Origin: Shinella sumterensis | Lineage (GTDB): Bacteria; Pseudomonadota; Alphaproteobacteria; Rhizobiales; Rhizobiaceae | Direction: 5' to 3' | Assembly: GCF_004514425.2 (NCBI RefSeq) | Contig: NZ_MYFN02000008.1 | Coordinates: 124,001 to 188,000, forward strand | Length of the DNA stretch: 64,000 nucleotides | In this document: in pieces, positions 18,874 to 29,119 of the stretch | How positions within the stretch are numbered: position 1 is the first letter of the stretch | Layout: every line of letters begins with the position of its first letter | Notes under the pieces: generated by a model | Told to the model about the DNA's origin: nothing | Seen by the model: the letters and a program-made list of their open reading frames with translations, nothing else | Databases searched by the model: none | Translations under genes and position numbers: made by a program

Positions 18874-18900
18874 CTAGCACTCTCCAACGATGAGTGCTAA
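18874..18900. promoter_or_regulatory. CIRCE element (HrcA operator)
   Basis: Inverted repeat CTAGCACTC, 9 bases, GAGTGCTAA. It differs from the consensus TTAGCACTC-N9-GAGTGCTAA at only the first base. HrcA bound here would block the start region of groESL transcription and be released on heat shock. Confidence 0.95.
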
Positions 18901-18957
18901 CAATAATCCATCGGACCCGTTCGGGTCCGCAATGTCATTTGATCGAGGGATTAGACA

Positions 18958-19254
18958 ATGGCAAGCACCACCTTCCGCCCGCTTCACGACCGCGTCGTCG
19001 TTCGTCGCGTCGAATCCGAAGCCAAGACCAAGGGCGGCATCATCATTCCGGATACCGCCAAGGAAAAGCCGCAGGAAGGCGAAATCGTCGCTGTCGGCAC
19101 CGGCGCTCGTGACGAGTCCGGCAAGGTTATCCCGCTGGATGTCAAGGCTGGCGACCGCGTCCTGTTCGGCAAGTGGTCGGGCACCGAAGTCAAGCTCGAC
19201 GGCGAAGACCTTCTGATCATGAAGGAAGCCGACATCATGGGCATCATCGGCTGA
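18958..19254 (+). CDS. groES: Co-chaperonin GroES
   Basis: The 98-residue heptameric lid of the GroEL chamber. The sequence [19 protein letters not shown] opens the family, with the mobile loop near [19 protein letters not shown] and the end [10 protein letters not shown]. The ATG at 18958 follows GAGGGATTAG, a good ribosome site. It lies 57 bp after the CIRCE element and 53 bp before groL, forming the usual two-gene operon. Codon use is strongly biased, as expected for a highly expressed gene. Confidence 0.98.
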   Translation: MASTTFRPLHDRVVVRRVESEAKTKGGIIIPDTAKEKPQEGEIVAVGTGARDESGKVIPLDVKAGDRVLFGKWSGTEVKLDGEDLLIMKEADIMGIIG

Positions 19255-19265
19255 TCAGCCGGTAA

Positions 19266-20961
<1,696 letters not shown>

Positions 20962-21001
20962 ATTGCAGCGTGACCATCAAGCTTCGCCCATGCACTAAAG
21001 T

Positions 21002-21030
21002 CGGTTCAGCGCGTCAAGCGCGCTGAACTG
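21002..21030 (+). other. Hairpin between the two groL-tail repeats
   Basis: Inverted arms GTTCAGCGCG (21004-21013) and CGCGCTGAAC (21019-21028) form a perfect 10-bp stem with loop TCAAG. One wobble and one further pair (21002-21003 with 21029-21030) could extend it. No thymine run follows, so it is not a canonical terminator. It abuts the second copy of the repeat. Confidence 0.7.
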
Positions 21031-21063
21031 GCGGCATGGACATGATGTGATAGGCGAAAGCCT
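21030..21063 (+). repeat. Direct repeat, copy 2, orphan groL 3' end
   Basis: Exact second copy of the 34-bp groL terminal sequence, including the GGMDMM codons and stop, but not preceded by groL coding sequence: identity ends abruptly on the left at the hairpin and on the right after AAAGCCT. Confidence 0.95.
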
Positions 21064-21092
21064 TCACATCTGAGCCAACCGGTTCAGTTACG

Positions 21093-21125
21093 AAAGGGCG
21101 GTCTTCGGGCCGCCCTTTTTGTTTT
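21093..21125 (+). terminator. Rho-independent terminator of groESL
   Basis: Stem AAAGGGCGG / CCGCCCTTT with an 8-base loop containing CTTCGG, then TTGTTTT. It lies 145 bp past the groL stop, beyond the second repeat copy. Confidence 0.9.
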
Positions 21126-21537
21126 GCCGCGCCCGGACCTGCATCGTTTCCGGAAGAAGAATTTTTCCGTCCGTACAATAATTTTCAAAAAGCCGTTGAT
21201 GGCTCTAAAAAACCAACTATAAAGGCGCCCCAAGTGAGCTTTAAAGATTCACAGGGGGGCCTAAGGCGCTGAAAACCCGGTATCATTGCTTCCGGTAATC
21301 CGCCTGCGACTATCCCCACGGCATTACGAAACCGCCATGGCCTTGACGGAGAGGCAGCGACGGTCTTCTCCGCATACGTCCGACCCGATATGCACAGCGG
21401 CGCCGGATGCAGTTCAGTTCATAGAGAAGTGTGGCGGCCAGCTTCGGGGAGCTCGTCGATGCACGCTTTTAGCATGTCGTGCGGCGCAATCGCCCATGGC
21501 ATCTCGGTCAAATTCGAGCAACTGCCTGAGGTCGTAG
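21126..21537. other. Non-coding stretch between groESL terminator and the PAS-like gene
   Basis: About 410 bp with no convincing gene. The part from about 21160 to 21300 is more AT-rich than its surroundings. It contains AACTATAAAGGCGCCCC and, 20 bases further, AGGGGGGCCTAAGGCGC, which could pair imperfectly. An 83-codon open frame at 21286 has no ribosome site or family likeness. The region presumably holds the promoter and leader of the gene at 21538. Confidence 0.5.
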
Positions 21538-21984
21538 GTGTTCAAGATAATCAAGACTGATCTCTCGTCGCCCTTTCTGCCGGGTTCGATGGAATTCGAC
21601 GAGACGGACAATGAGCTCCTCACCCAATATTGCGTGACGGAGCGCTGGACGGGCGATCTCTCCAACGGTCTCTTCACGCTCGGCGAGAAGGCGACGCTGG
21701 CGCACGGCATGACGGAGCGGACCTGCGGGCTGCTCAACCTCATCCGGTGCTACGAACCGCTGGATCGCACCCGCGTGCTGGAGCTGTTCGAGCAGGCAGC
21801 CGCCTCCTCGTCTTCCTTCTGCTTTTCCACGACCATTCATCTGGATGGCACGCCGCGCCAGCCGGTGTTCTGCGTCGGCGAATCGACGGGGCTGGAAGAG
21901 AAATACGCCGGCACGATCATCGGCGTCTTCATCTTCCCCCGCTTCCAGATCGACCTTGCCGGCCGACGCTTCAAGCGGCAGTAG
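21538..21984 (+). CDS. Small PAS-like protein (paralogue A)
   Basis: A 148-residue soluble protein I cannot assign to a named family. Its pattern resembles a single diverged PAS fold: WTGDLSNGLFTLG near residue 37, an Asp-containing YEPLD near 72, and a final strand GTIIGVFIFP. It is clearly related to the protein at 30922-31359: both share Trp-x-x-Asp-Leu-x-x-Gly, His-Gly, Cys-Gly-Leu/Ile-Leu, Tyr-Asp/Glu-Pro-x-Asp and Pro-Val-Phe-Cys in the same order. The start is a GTG at 21538 after CTGAGG; an alternative start cannot be excluded. It is convergent with the GGDEF-EAL gene, nine bases away. Confidence 0.75.
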   Translation: MFKIIKTDLSSPFLPGSMEFDETDNELLTQYCVTERWTGDLSNGLFTLGEKATLAHGMTERTCGLLNLIRCYEPLDRTRVLELFEQAAASSSSFCFSTTIHLDGTPRQPVFCVGESTGLEEKYAGTIIGVFIFPRFQIDLAGRRFKRQ

Positions 21985-21993
21985 GCGAAACGG

Positions 21994-24792
21994 CTACGCC
22001 GCTTGGCTCGCCTTGCGGGCCGCGCGGATGCGCTCCATCGGCATCGGGCGCCCGAGGAAATAACCCTGCGCCTCGTCGCAGCCCTCGTCGAGCAGGATAT
22101 CGAGCTGGTTGCGCGTCTCCACGCCTTCCGCCAGCACCGGGACGCGCAGCGTGTGGCCAAGCGCCAGGATGGCGCGGATGATGGCCTTGGCTTCGGGGCT
22201 CGACTCCACCTCGCTCATGAAACTGCGGTCGAGCTTGATCTTGTCGAAGGGGAAGGAACGCAGCGTTTCCAGGGACGAATAGCCGGTTCCAAAGTCGTCG
22301 ATGGCGATGGTAACGCCGAAAGCCTTGATCCGGCGCAGCGTTTCGAGCGCCCGTTCCTTGTCGCCGATGATGGTCGATTCCGTGATTTCCAGCTCCAGGC
22401 GGCGTGGATCGAGGCCGGTTTCCTGCAGCACGCGCTGCACGAGGTCGGCGACATCGGCATTGCCGAGCTGGACCGGCGAGAGATTGACAGCGATCTTGTG
22501 CGCATTTTCCCAGCTGGCCGCCTCGCGGCAGGCTTCGCGCAACACCCATTCGCCGATCGGCAGGATGGCGCCGCATTCCTCGGCGATCGGAATGAAATCC
22601 GACGGCGGGATGGTGCCGCGGACCGGATGGTGCCAGCGCAGCAGAACCTCGTAACCGAGCGTCTCACCGGTATGGACGGCCTTCTGGACCTGATAGTGCA
22701 GTTCCAGCTCATCGCGCCTGACAGCCTGCCACAGGTCGTTTGCGATCAGGCGACGGCGCCGGGCTGCCTCGTCCATCGATACCTCGTAGAAGCAGACGGT
22801 CTGGGTCAGCGCCTCCTTCGCCCTGTACATGGCGAGGTCGGCGTTGTTGAGCAATACGCCGATATTGTCGGCGTCCTGGGGATAGATGGCGACGCCTAGG
22901 CTGGCGCCCGGCCGGATATCGTAGCCATCGATGCGGATCTGTTCGCTGAGGCACGTTTCCAGGCGCTGGATGAAGCCGGTCAGTTCCGTCATGTCCTCGA
23001 AGCGCTTGGAGGCGGCGAATTCATCCCCACCCAACCGCGCGATGGTCTCGTTGGCGCCAAGGCTCGCCTGCATGCGGCGCGAGAGCGTCGCCAGCACTTC
23101 GTCGCCCGCGGCATGGCCGCGCGTATCGTTGATCTCCTTGAACTTGTCGAGGTCGATGGCGATGACCGCCACCTTGCCACCGGACCGGCGGGCGGACAGC
23201 AGATCGGCCTCGAGCCGGTCGTTGAAGCTCGCGCGATTGGGCAGGCCCGTCAGGCTGTCATGACGCGCCAGGAAGGAGATCTGCTCTTCGGAACGCAGGC
23301 GCTCGGACACGTCCTCATAGGTCGCGACCCACGAACCGTCGGGCAGGATGCGATGATAGAGCTGCACGGAGACGCCTCTGGAGAATTTCTCGACGATGGC
23401 ATCGACCTCGCGCGTCTGGAGCGCAGCGCGGCGGCGCGCATAGATATCCCGCGCCCTTGCCTGCCGCGCTTCCGGATCGGAGAGGAAGCCCGCAACGCCG
23501 AGGTCGATGATTTCCCGAAGGGTCATGCCGGGCTTGATACCGCCTTCGGGAAAGCCGAAGATTTCGCTGTAGCGCCGGTTGGCGAGCAGCAGACGCTCGT
23601 CCTTGTCGAACAGGCAGAGCCCCTGCGACATGTTCTCCAGCGCCAGGTCGAGGTTTTTCGTCACCTCCGCCAGACGGTCGGCATCGGCCTTGTCCTGCGT
23701 GATGTCCTTGGTGATGTTGGCATAGCCGACAAGATCGCCGCTCGTGTCATGGATCGGGTCCATCACCGTGTTGGCCCAGAAACGGGATCCGTCCTTGCGG
23801 TAGCACCAGCCCTCGGTCTCGAACTTTCCCTGCTCGCGCGCGATGCGCAGGGCGCGCTCGGGCTCGCCCGCCGCACGATCTTCGGCGCTGTAGAAGCGTG
23901 AAAAGTGCTGGCCGACGATCTCGCCGGCCGTAAAGCCCATCTTGCGTTCGGCGCCGTCGTTCCAGTTCGCCACCCGCCCGTCTGCGTCCAGCATGTAGAT
24001 GGCGTAATCCTTCACGCCCTGCAGAAGCATGGAGAAGCGGCGCGTGTTCTCGCTCGCGGTCATCTCGGCCTGGCGGGCGAAAACGGCAGCCGTCAGTCCC
24101 GCGACGAGCAGCGAGAAAGCAACGATCGCAATAAGGGGCACCATGATGCCCGTCGACAGCATTGTCTGGCCGTTCACCGGCATGAGGCCGGGTTCGATGC
24201 GCACGGCGGCCATGGCCGTGAAATGCAGCGAAACGACGCCGAGCGCGATCAGGCTGGTGGCCAGCGCGCGGTCGCGCGCACGCGGTGCCGGCCGCAAGCA
24301 GCAGATCAGTCCCAGTGTGCTGAAGAGCGCGGCGCTGACGACCGAAGCGGCGACATAGGTCTTGTCGAAGAAAAGCGTGCCCGGCAGTTCCACCGCCGAC
24401 ATGCCGATATAGTGCATGGAGGTGACGCCCGCGGCAAGCAGCAGGCCGCCGGCGAGCACCGCGCTCAGGCCCGAGACATAGGTCGCGACGCCAAGCCCCG
24501 CGGCCGTCACCACGATGGCGACGCCCAGGGAAACAAGCGTCGGCTCCATGAGAAAGCCCATCTCCATGCCGGGATCGTAGGCCAGCATGGCGATGAAGTG
24601 GGTAGCCCAGATGCCGAAGCCGCTGGAAGCGCCCGCCGCACCGAGCCAGAGCATCCGCGCCGCGCCGCCGGAGGCGAGTGCGCGCTGTGTGAGCACCACC
24701 GCGACGTAGCAGGACAGGAAGCAGATGAGAGCGGCGAGCAGGACGAGACGAAGGTCGTGCTCAACGGTCAGGCAGGTCAGGATATACAGCAT
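21994..24792 (-). CDS. MHYT-PAS-PAS-GGDEF-EAL cyclic di-GMP turnover protein
   Basis: A 932-residue inner-membrane signalling enzyme. Residues 1-240 form the seven-helix MHYT sensor, with motifs ATHFIAML, SMHYIGMS and SLHFTAMA, proposed to bind copper and sense gases. Two PAS domains follow (about 255-365 and 380-500). The GGDEF domain has an intact GGDEF at 588-592 but no RxxD inhibitory site just before it (ANET there). The EAL domain has EVLLRW at 715-720, ELEITES, the IDDFGTGYSSL loop, KLDRSF and EGVET, so the phosphodiesterase residues appear intact. It may make and break c-di-GMP; the net activity cannot be read. Confidence 0.93.
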   Translation of the reverse strand: MLYILTCLTVEHDLRLVLLAALICFLSCYVAVVLTQRALASGGAARMLWLGAAGASSGFGIWATHFIAMLAYDPGMEMGFLMEPTLVSLGVAIVVTAAGLGVATYVSGLSAVLAGGLLLAAGVTSMHYIGMSAVELPGTLFFDKTYVAASVVSAALFSTLGLICCLRPAPRARDRALATSLIALGVVSLHFTAMAAVRIEPGLMPVNGQTMLSTGIMVPLIAIVAFSLLVAGLTAAVFARQAEMTASENTRRFSMLLQGVKDYAIYMLDADGRVANWNDGAERKMGFTAGEIVGQHFSRFYSAEDRAAGEPERALRIAREQGKFETEGWCYRKDGSRFWANTVMDPIHDTSGDLVGYANITKDITQDKADADRLAEVTKNLDLALENMSQGLCLFDKDERLLLANRRYSEIFGFPEGGIKPGMTLREIIDLGVAGFLSDPEARQARARDIYARRRAALQTREVDAIVEKFSRGVSVQLYHRILPDGSWVATYEDVSERLRSEEQISFLARHDSLTGLPNRASFNDRLEADLLSARRSGGKVAVIAIDLDKFKEINDTRGHAAGDEVLATLSRRMQASLGANETIARLGGDEFAASKRFEDMTELTGFIQRLETCLSEQIRIDGYDIRPGASLGVAIYPQDADNIGVLLNNADLAMYRAKEALTQTVCFYEVSMDEAARRRRLIANDLWQAVRRDELELHYQVQKAVHTGETLGYEVLLRWHHPVRGTIPPSDFIPIAEECGAILPIGEWVLREACREAASWENAHKIAVNLSPVQLGNADVADLVQRVLQETGLDPRRLELEITESTIIGDKERALETLRRIKAFGVTIAIDDFGTGYSSLETLRSFPFDKIKLDRSFMSEVESSPEAKAIIRAILALGHTLRVPVLAEGVETRNQLDILLDEGCDEAQGYFLGRPMPMERIRAARKASQAA

Positions 24793-24979
24793 GAAGACGG
24801 TTACCGGGTGGGGCTATGTGACCGCTAAAAACGCCGTCAATCCTGAAGAATCGATAAACCCTTCACGTTACGGAAGCCGGCTATCGGGTTCCATCTTCCG
24901 TCATACTTAATAGATTTCGAAAATATGCAACCGCGTGCGAGGGCGCCCTGCGCGCAGCACAACCATCGGGGCTAAAGCC

Positions 24980-26197
24980 TTAGAGAGTCAAGGCCTTGAG
25001 GTCGGTCGCCGGGTCTTCCAGCGTTGCGCGCTCGGGGGTGCGCCCCATCTCGATCAGCTTCTTGCCGACGACATAGGCCTTGGCATCGTTGACCGCATCG
25101 ACCGCGATCAGCCGCCCCTGCCGGAAGTACCAGACGGAAACGCTGCCTTCTCGCTGGCCGGGGCGCACGAACGTGTCGTCGAAGCCGGCGCAGAAGCCGG
25201 CGATCTGGAGCTTCACATCATACTGGTCGGACCAGAACCAGGGCTTGGGCTCATAGGGCGCATCGCCGCCGGCGATGACGGCAGCTGCCGCCTCGGCCTG
25301 GTCGACCGCGTTCTGCACCGATTCGAGCCGGACGCGGTTTCCTTCGAAGGGCAGGACCGCGCAGTCGCCCATGGCGAAGATGGCGGGGTCGGAGGTGCGG
25401 GCGTGTTCATCCACCACGATGCCGTTGGCCACCTCCAGCCCGGCGGCGCGCGCGAGCTGGTCGTTTGCCGTAACACCGATGCCGGCGATCACCACATCGG
25501 CCGGCAGCACGAAACCGTCGGTCAGTTCCGCGCCGGTGACACGGCCGTTCTCGCCAAGCAGGCGTACCAGGCCGGTCTTCTCGCGCACATCGACACCACG
25601 GGCGTGATGGATGGCCTTGAGGATCGTCGCCGTCGCGGGCGACGCGACGCGGGCAAGGACGCGCTCGGCCATTTCGATGACAGTGACATGCAGCCCCCTG
25701 CCCCGCGCGACGGCGGCCGCTTCCAGGCCGATGTAACCGCCGCCAATGACAAGCGCCCGGCGGCCTTCCTGCATTTCCAGACCGAGACGGTCGGCATCGC
25801 GATAGTCGCGTACGGTAAACACGCCTTCCAGGTCGCCGCCGATCTCGGCGGGCAGGCGGCGCGGCGTGGCGCCCGTGGCGAGCGCGAGGAAGGCGTAATG
25901 CAGCGTCGAGCCATCGCTGAGCGCGACGGTCTTGGCCGCCCGATCGATCGCCGTCACCTCCGTCGACAGGCGGATTTCGACATTGTTTTCGGGATACCAG
26001 TTCTCCGGGCGGAACATGAGGCGGGAAAGGTCCGCCTCGCCGAGCAGATACTTCTTGGAGAGCGGAGGCCGCTGGTAGGGATGGCTTGCCTCAGCCGCGA
26101 CGATGGTGATCGGCCGCTCGTCCTTCAGCGCACGCAGTTTGGCAACGAGCGCAAAGGCGGCCTGACCGCCGCCCACAACAACCAGTCTTCCCGTCAC
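24980..26197 (-). CDS. FAD-dependent ferredoxin/rubredoxin reductase-type oxidoreductase
   Basis: A 405-residue NAD(P)H-dependent flavoprotein like putidaredoxin and rhodocoxin reductases. The N-terminal FAD fold is VVVGGGQAAF, the NAD fold is ALVIGGGYIGLEAAAVA, and the second FAD motif is IFAMGDCAV. HPYQRPPLSKKYL is the family signature near residue 39. The start chosen is the GTG at 26197 after GGGACGGA, giving VTGRLVVVGGG; the upstream open frame has no family likeness. No ferredoxin or P450 gene is adjacent, so the electron acceptor is unknown. Confidence 0.88.
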   Translation of the reverse strand: MTGRLVVVGGGQAAFALVAKLRALKDERPITIVAAEASHPYQRPPLSKKYLLGEADLSRLMFRPENWYPENNVEIRLSTEVTAIDRAAKTVALSDGSTLHYAFLALATGATPRRLPAEIGGDLEGVFTVRDYRDADRLGLEMQEGRRALVIGGGYIGLEAAAVARGRGLHVTVIEMAERVLARVASPATATILKAIHHARGVDVREKTGLVRLLGENGRVTGAELTDGFVLPADVVIAGIGVTANDQLARAAGLEVANGIVVDEHARTSDPAIFAMGDCAVLPFEGNRVRLESVQNAVDQAEAAAAVIAGGDAPYEPKPWFWSDQYDVKLQIAGFCAGFDDTFVRPGQREGSVSVWYFRQGRLIAVDAVNDAKAYVVGKKLIEMGRTPERATLEDPATDLKALTL

Positions 26198-26288
26198 GAT
26201 GTTTCCGTCCCGCTCTTGTTTTCCGAGAGGTAGCCCGTCGTACCCGGTGGCGTCAACAGGCGCCGCGCCACCGGTTTTTGCGTTCGCG

Positions 26289-26996
26289 TCAGGCGCTTGC
26301 CGGGATTTCAAGACCCTTGGCGGAGGCCGGGCGGGCGACGCAACGCTCGATCCATGCACGGACGGAGGGGAAGCCCGCATAGTCGAGCGCCTCGCTGCCG
26401 CCGTAGAAGATGTCGGCGCCGCGCACCCAGGGGAAGGTGGTGATATCGGCGATGGTGTATTCGTCGCCCATGATCCACTGGCGGTCCTTGAGACGGGCTT
26501 CCAGCACGGCGATCAGGCGCTTGGACTCGTCGCGGTAGCGTTCCATCGGATAGGCGTTGTTCGCGACCTTGTCGGCGGCATATTTGAAGAAATGGCCGAA
26601 CTGGCCCAGCATCGGGCCCACACCCGCCATCTGGAACATCACCCAGCACAGCGTTTCATAGCGTCCGGCGGCATCGGCCGGGATGAGCTTTCCGGTCTTC
26701 TCGGCGAGATAGACGAGGATGGCGCCGGATTCGAAGAGGCCGATCGGCTTGCCGTCCGGGCCGTTCGGGTCGATGATCGCGGGAATGCGGCCGTTCGGGT
26801 TCAGCGAAATGAACTCCGGCGATTTCACGCCATCCGGGCCGAACTCGATGCGATGGGCCTCATAGGGAAGGCCGAGCTCTTCAAGCGCGATCGAGACCTT
26901 CACACCATTTGGCGTGGGCAGCGAATAGAGCTGGATGATATCGGGGTTCTTGGCGGGCCACTTCTTGGTGATCGGGAAGGCGGAAAGGTCGGACAT
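26289..26996 (-). CDS. Glutathione S-transferase, YfcG/YghU type
   Basis: A 235-residue GST of the nu class, which act as disulfide-bond reductases with bound glutathione. The N-terminal thioredoxin-fold domain has LYSLPTPNGVKVSIALEEL, with the TPNG motif that replaces the catalytic Ser or Tyr in this class, and NPNGRIPAI before the glutathione-binding FESGAI. The C-terminal helical domain has YTIADITTFPW. The ATG at 26996 follows AAGGAG by seven bases, which decides against the earlier start at 27014. It is cotranscribed at best loosely with the FAD reductase, 91 bp downstream. Confidence 0.92.
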   Translation of the reverse strand: MSDLSAFPITKKWPAKNPDIIQLYSLPTPNGVKVSIALEELGLPYEAHRIEFGPDGVKSPEFISLNPNGRIPAIIDPNGPDGKPIGLFESGAILVYLAEKTGKLIPADAAGRYETLCWVMFQMAGVGPMLGQFGHFFKYAADKVANNAYPMERYRDESKRLIAVLEARLKDRQWIMGDEYTIADITTFPWVRGADIFYGGSEALDYAGFPSVRAWIERCVARPASAKGLEIPASA

Positions 26997-27099
26997 GAAC
27001 GGCTCCTTGGACACGGGAGCTCATAGATAGGACAGGTGGACGGGCGATGTCAGGGTGGCCTCGACAAAATTCCGGTGGAAGCCGAAAGGCCCCTGCCCG

Positions 27100-27795
27100 T
27101 CAGAGCGCCCCACGCACCGCGTCGATGATCTCAGCCACAACCGGATTGCCCTCATGCTCGGGCTTGCGGGCGCGCACGAGGCAGGCTTCCGATTTCAGGA
27201 TCACGCCATCGGACAGGATCTTGAGGTGGTTGGCGACCAGCGTCGACCCGGTCGAGGTGATATCGACGATGATATCAGCCGAGCCGGAGGCCGGTGCGCC
27301 CTCCGTGGCGCCGAGGCTTTCGACGATGCGGTAGAGCTGGATGCCGTGATTGCCGGAGAAGAACTGCTGCGTGAGACGCCAGTACTTGGTGGCGATCGTC
27401 AGGCGGCGGCCGTGGCGGGCGCGGAAATCGGCCGCGACATCGCCGAGATCGGCCATGGTATCGACATCGAGCCAGATTTCCGGCACGGCGACGACCACAT
27501 CGGCATGGCCGAAGCCAAGGCGGGCGCAGAATTCGACGCGGGCATCGGCCTCCGCCAGCCCTTCGCGGACCAGATCCTCACCGGTCACGCCGAAGTCGAC
27601 GGTGCCGTTGGCGATCTCGCGCGAGATTTCCGAGGCGGAGAGAAAGGCGATCTCGATATCGTCGCGCCCTTCGACGCGGCCGCGATAGGACCGATCGTTG
27701 CCGACGGCGACAACGGAGAACCCCGCGCGGGCGAGAATGGCGGACGAATCCTCCTTCATGCGCCCCTTGGAGGGAAGGCCGATGGTGATGGTCAT
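27100..27795 (-). CDS. hisG: ATP phosphoribosyltransferase, short form
   Basis: Catalyses the first step of histidine synthesis, joining ATP and PRPP. At 231 residues it is the short form that lacks the C-terminal regulatory domain and needs HisZ. It has [11 protein letters not shown] near the start and the PRPP-binding loop region [15 protein letters not shown]. Its ATG overlaps the hisZ stop by four bases (ATGA), so the two subunits are translationally coupled. Confidence 0.96.
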   Translation of the reverse strand: MTITIGLPSKGRMKEDSSAILARAGFSVVAVGNDRSYRGRVEGRDDIEIAFLSASEISREIANGTVDFGVTGEDLVREGLAEADARVEFCARLGFGHADVVVAVPEIWLDVDTMADLGDVAADFRARHGRRLTIATKYWRLTQQFFSGNHGIQLYRIVESLGATEGAPASGSADIIVDITSTGSTLVANHLKILSDGVILKSEACLVRARKPEHEGNPVVAEIIDAVRGAL

Positions 27796-28925
27796 GCCGC
27801 AGCTTCCTTCACGCTTGCGATGCGGTCGAGCCAAAGCGAGAAGCCGACGGCGGGAATACGCTCCCTGGCGCCGAGCAGCGTCAGCAGCCGGTCGAAGCGC
27901 CCGCCACCGGCAAGAACCAGCGGATCGCGCTCAGGCGTGATCTCGAAGACGAGGCCGGTATAGTAGTCGAGCGGGCGGCCGAAGGCGGCGCGATAGATCA
28001 CGGCGGACGGGTCCACCCCGGCCTCGCGCAAGGCGGCAACGCGGCTTTCGAAGCGGGCGAGCGCCTCCCCGAGTGACAGGCCGGCCTTCTCGGCGAAAGC
28101 GGCGAGTGCCCGCGGAGCGTCCGCAAGGCTCAATTCCAGCGCCAGGAATTCCCGAAGCAGCGCCAGCGTGCGCGCATCAAGACGCGTGCTCGCCAGTTCC
28201 ATCTTCTCGCGCAGGCGGCGCGCGATATCGGCGGGGCTGCGGCTGGCATTGGTGGAATAGCCGGTCGCTTCCATCGTCGCGTCGATATGGGCGATCAGCG
28301 TCGCCTCGTCGTCGAGCTTGCCGAGAATGGCGAGGCGTTCGACTTCGGGACCGAAAATGCCCGACGGGGCGGGATTGGAGAGCGTATCCATCAACCGTTG
28401 CAGCTGCGTCTGGTTGCCGAAGGCGTGGACCAGCCGCTTCTGCCAGCCGGCCGGCAGGCCGCAGGCGGCGACCACCGCTTCGAACACCGACTGGTCCCCG
28501 AGCACCACGGACAGGGAGACGCCCGGCAGGCGGTTGGTCAGCACGGCAATGGCGTCGCCGACGGCACGGGCATCGGCGCGCGCCACATCCGGCTCGCCAA
28601 GATCCTCGATGCCGGCCTGGTAGAATTCGTTCGATCCCTCGCGGCGCTGGCGGAAGACCTCGCCGAGATAGGCATAGCGCCTCGGTGTGCCGGTCGCCGT
28701 CTCGATATGGCGCAGGCACACGGGAATGGTGAATTCGGGGCGCAGGCACAGGCTCTTGCCCGTCTCGCTCTCCGTCATGAAGATGCGCCGGCGCAGGTCC
28801 TCGCCGGCCATGTCGAGGAAAGGCTCCGCCGGCTGGATGACCGGCGTATCGACACGCTCGGTACCGCGTGCTTCCAGATCGGCGACGAGGTCGGGGGCGA
28901 AGGCGGGCAGGTTGATCAAAGGCAT
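27792..28925 (-). CDS. hisZ: ATP phosphoribosyltransferase regulatory subunit HisZ
   Basis: A 377-residue paralogue of histidyl-tRNA synthetase that has lost aminoacylation and serves as the activating, histidine-sensing partner of short HisG. It keeps the class II fold motifs LRPEFTIPV and [20 protein letters not shown], and a C-terminal [10 protein letters not shown]. The start is the ATG at 28925 after GGAGC; the longer open frame runs through the upstream repeat. It lies between hisS and hisG in one run. Confidence 0.93.
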   Translation of the reverse strand: MPLINLPAFAPDLVADLEARGTERVDTPVIQPAEPFLDMAGEDLRRRIFMTESETGKSLCLRPEFTIPVCLRHIETATGTPRRYAYLGEVFRQRREGSNEFYQAGIEDLGEPDVARADARAVGDAIAVLTNRLPGVSLSVVLGDQSVFEAVVAACGLPAGWQKRLVHAFGNQTQLQRLMDTLSNPAPSGIFGPEVERLAILGKLDDEATLIAHIDATMEATGYSTNASRSPADIARRLREKMELASTRLDARTLALLREFLALELSLADAPRALAAFAEKAGLSLGEALARFESRVAALREAGVDPSAVIYRAAFGRPLDYYTGLVFEITPERDPLVLAGGGRFDRLLTLLGARERIPAVGFSLWLDRIASVKEAAA

Positions 28926-28982
28926 GGGAAAAGCTCCGGCCGCGGGGAAGTATACCCCCCTCCGGCCTGCCGGCGGCACGCA

Positions 28983-29097
28983 CCCCTCATCCGGCCCTTC
29001 GGGCCACCTTCTCCCCGAGGGGAGAAGGGGAAACGCGAGACCGCAACACCTCCCTTCTCCCCTCGGGGAGAAGGTGCCGGCAGGCGGATGAGGGGGG
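28983..29097. repeat. RIME-like palindromic repeat between hisS and hisZ
   Basis: Two related arms face each other. The left arm (28983-29030) has CCCCTCATCCGGCCCTTCGG then ACCTTCTCCCCGAGGGGAGA. The right arm (29053-29097) is the inverted form, CCTTCTCCCCTCGGGGAGAA then GGTGCCGGCAGGCGGATGAG. Each contains its own CTCCCCGAGGGGAG palindrome. This matches my memory of the RIME family scattered through Rhizobium genomes. It fills most of the 194-bp hisS-hisZ gap. Confidence 0.85.
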
Positions 29098-29119
29098 CAT
29101 GCAGCACGACGTTCATCGT

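Noticed and set aside
18588..18887. Small open frames around the groES promoter
   Set aside because: They overlap the HAD gene start and the promoter and CIRCE sites, with no coding features.
21286..21537. 83-codon open frame before the PAS-like gene
   Set aside because: No ribosome site, no family likeness, and composition like the surrounding non-coding sequence.
28983..29097. Possible CRISPR-like or inverted IS ends
   Set aside because: Only two facing arms, no spacers, no transposase; the sequence fits a RIME-type element.
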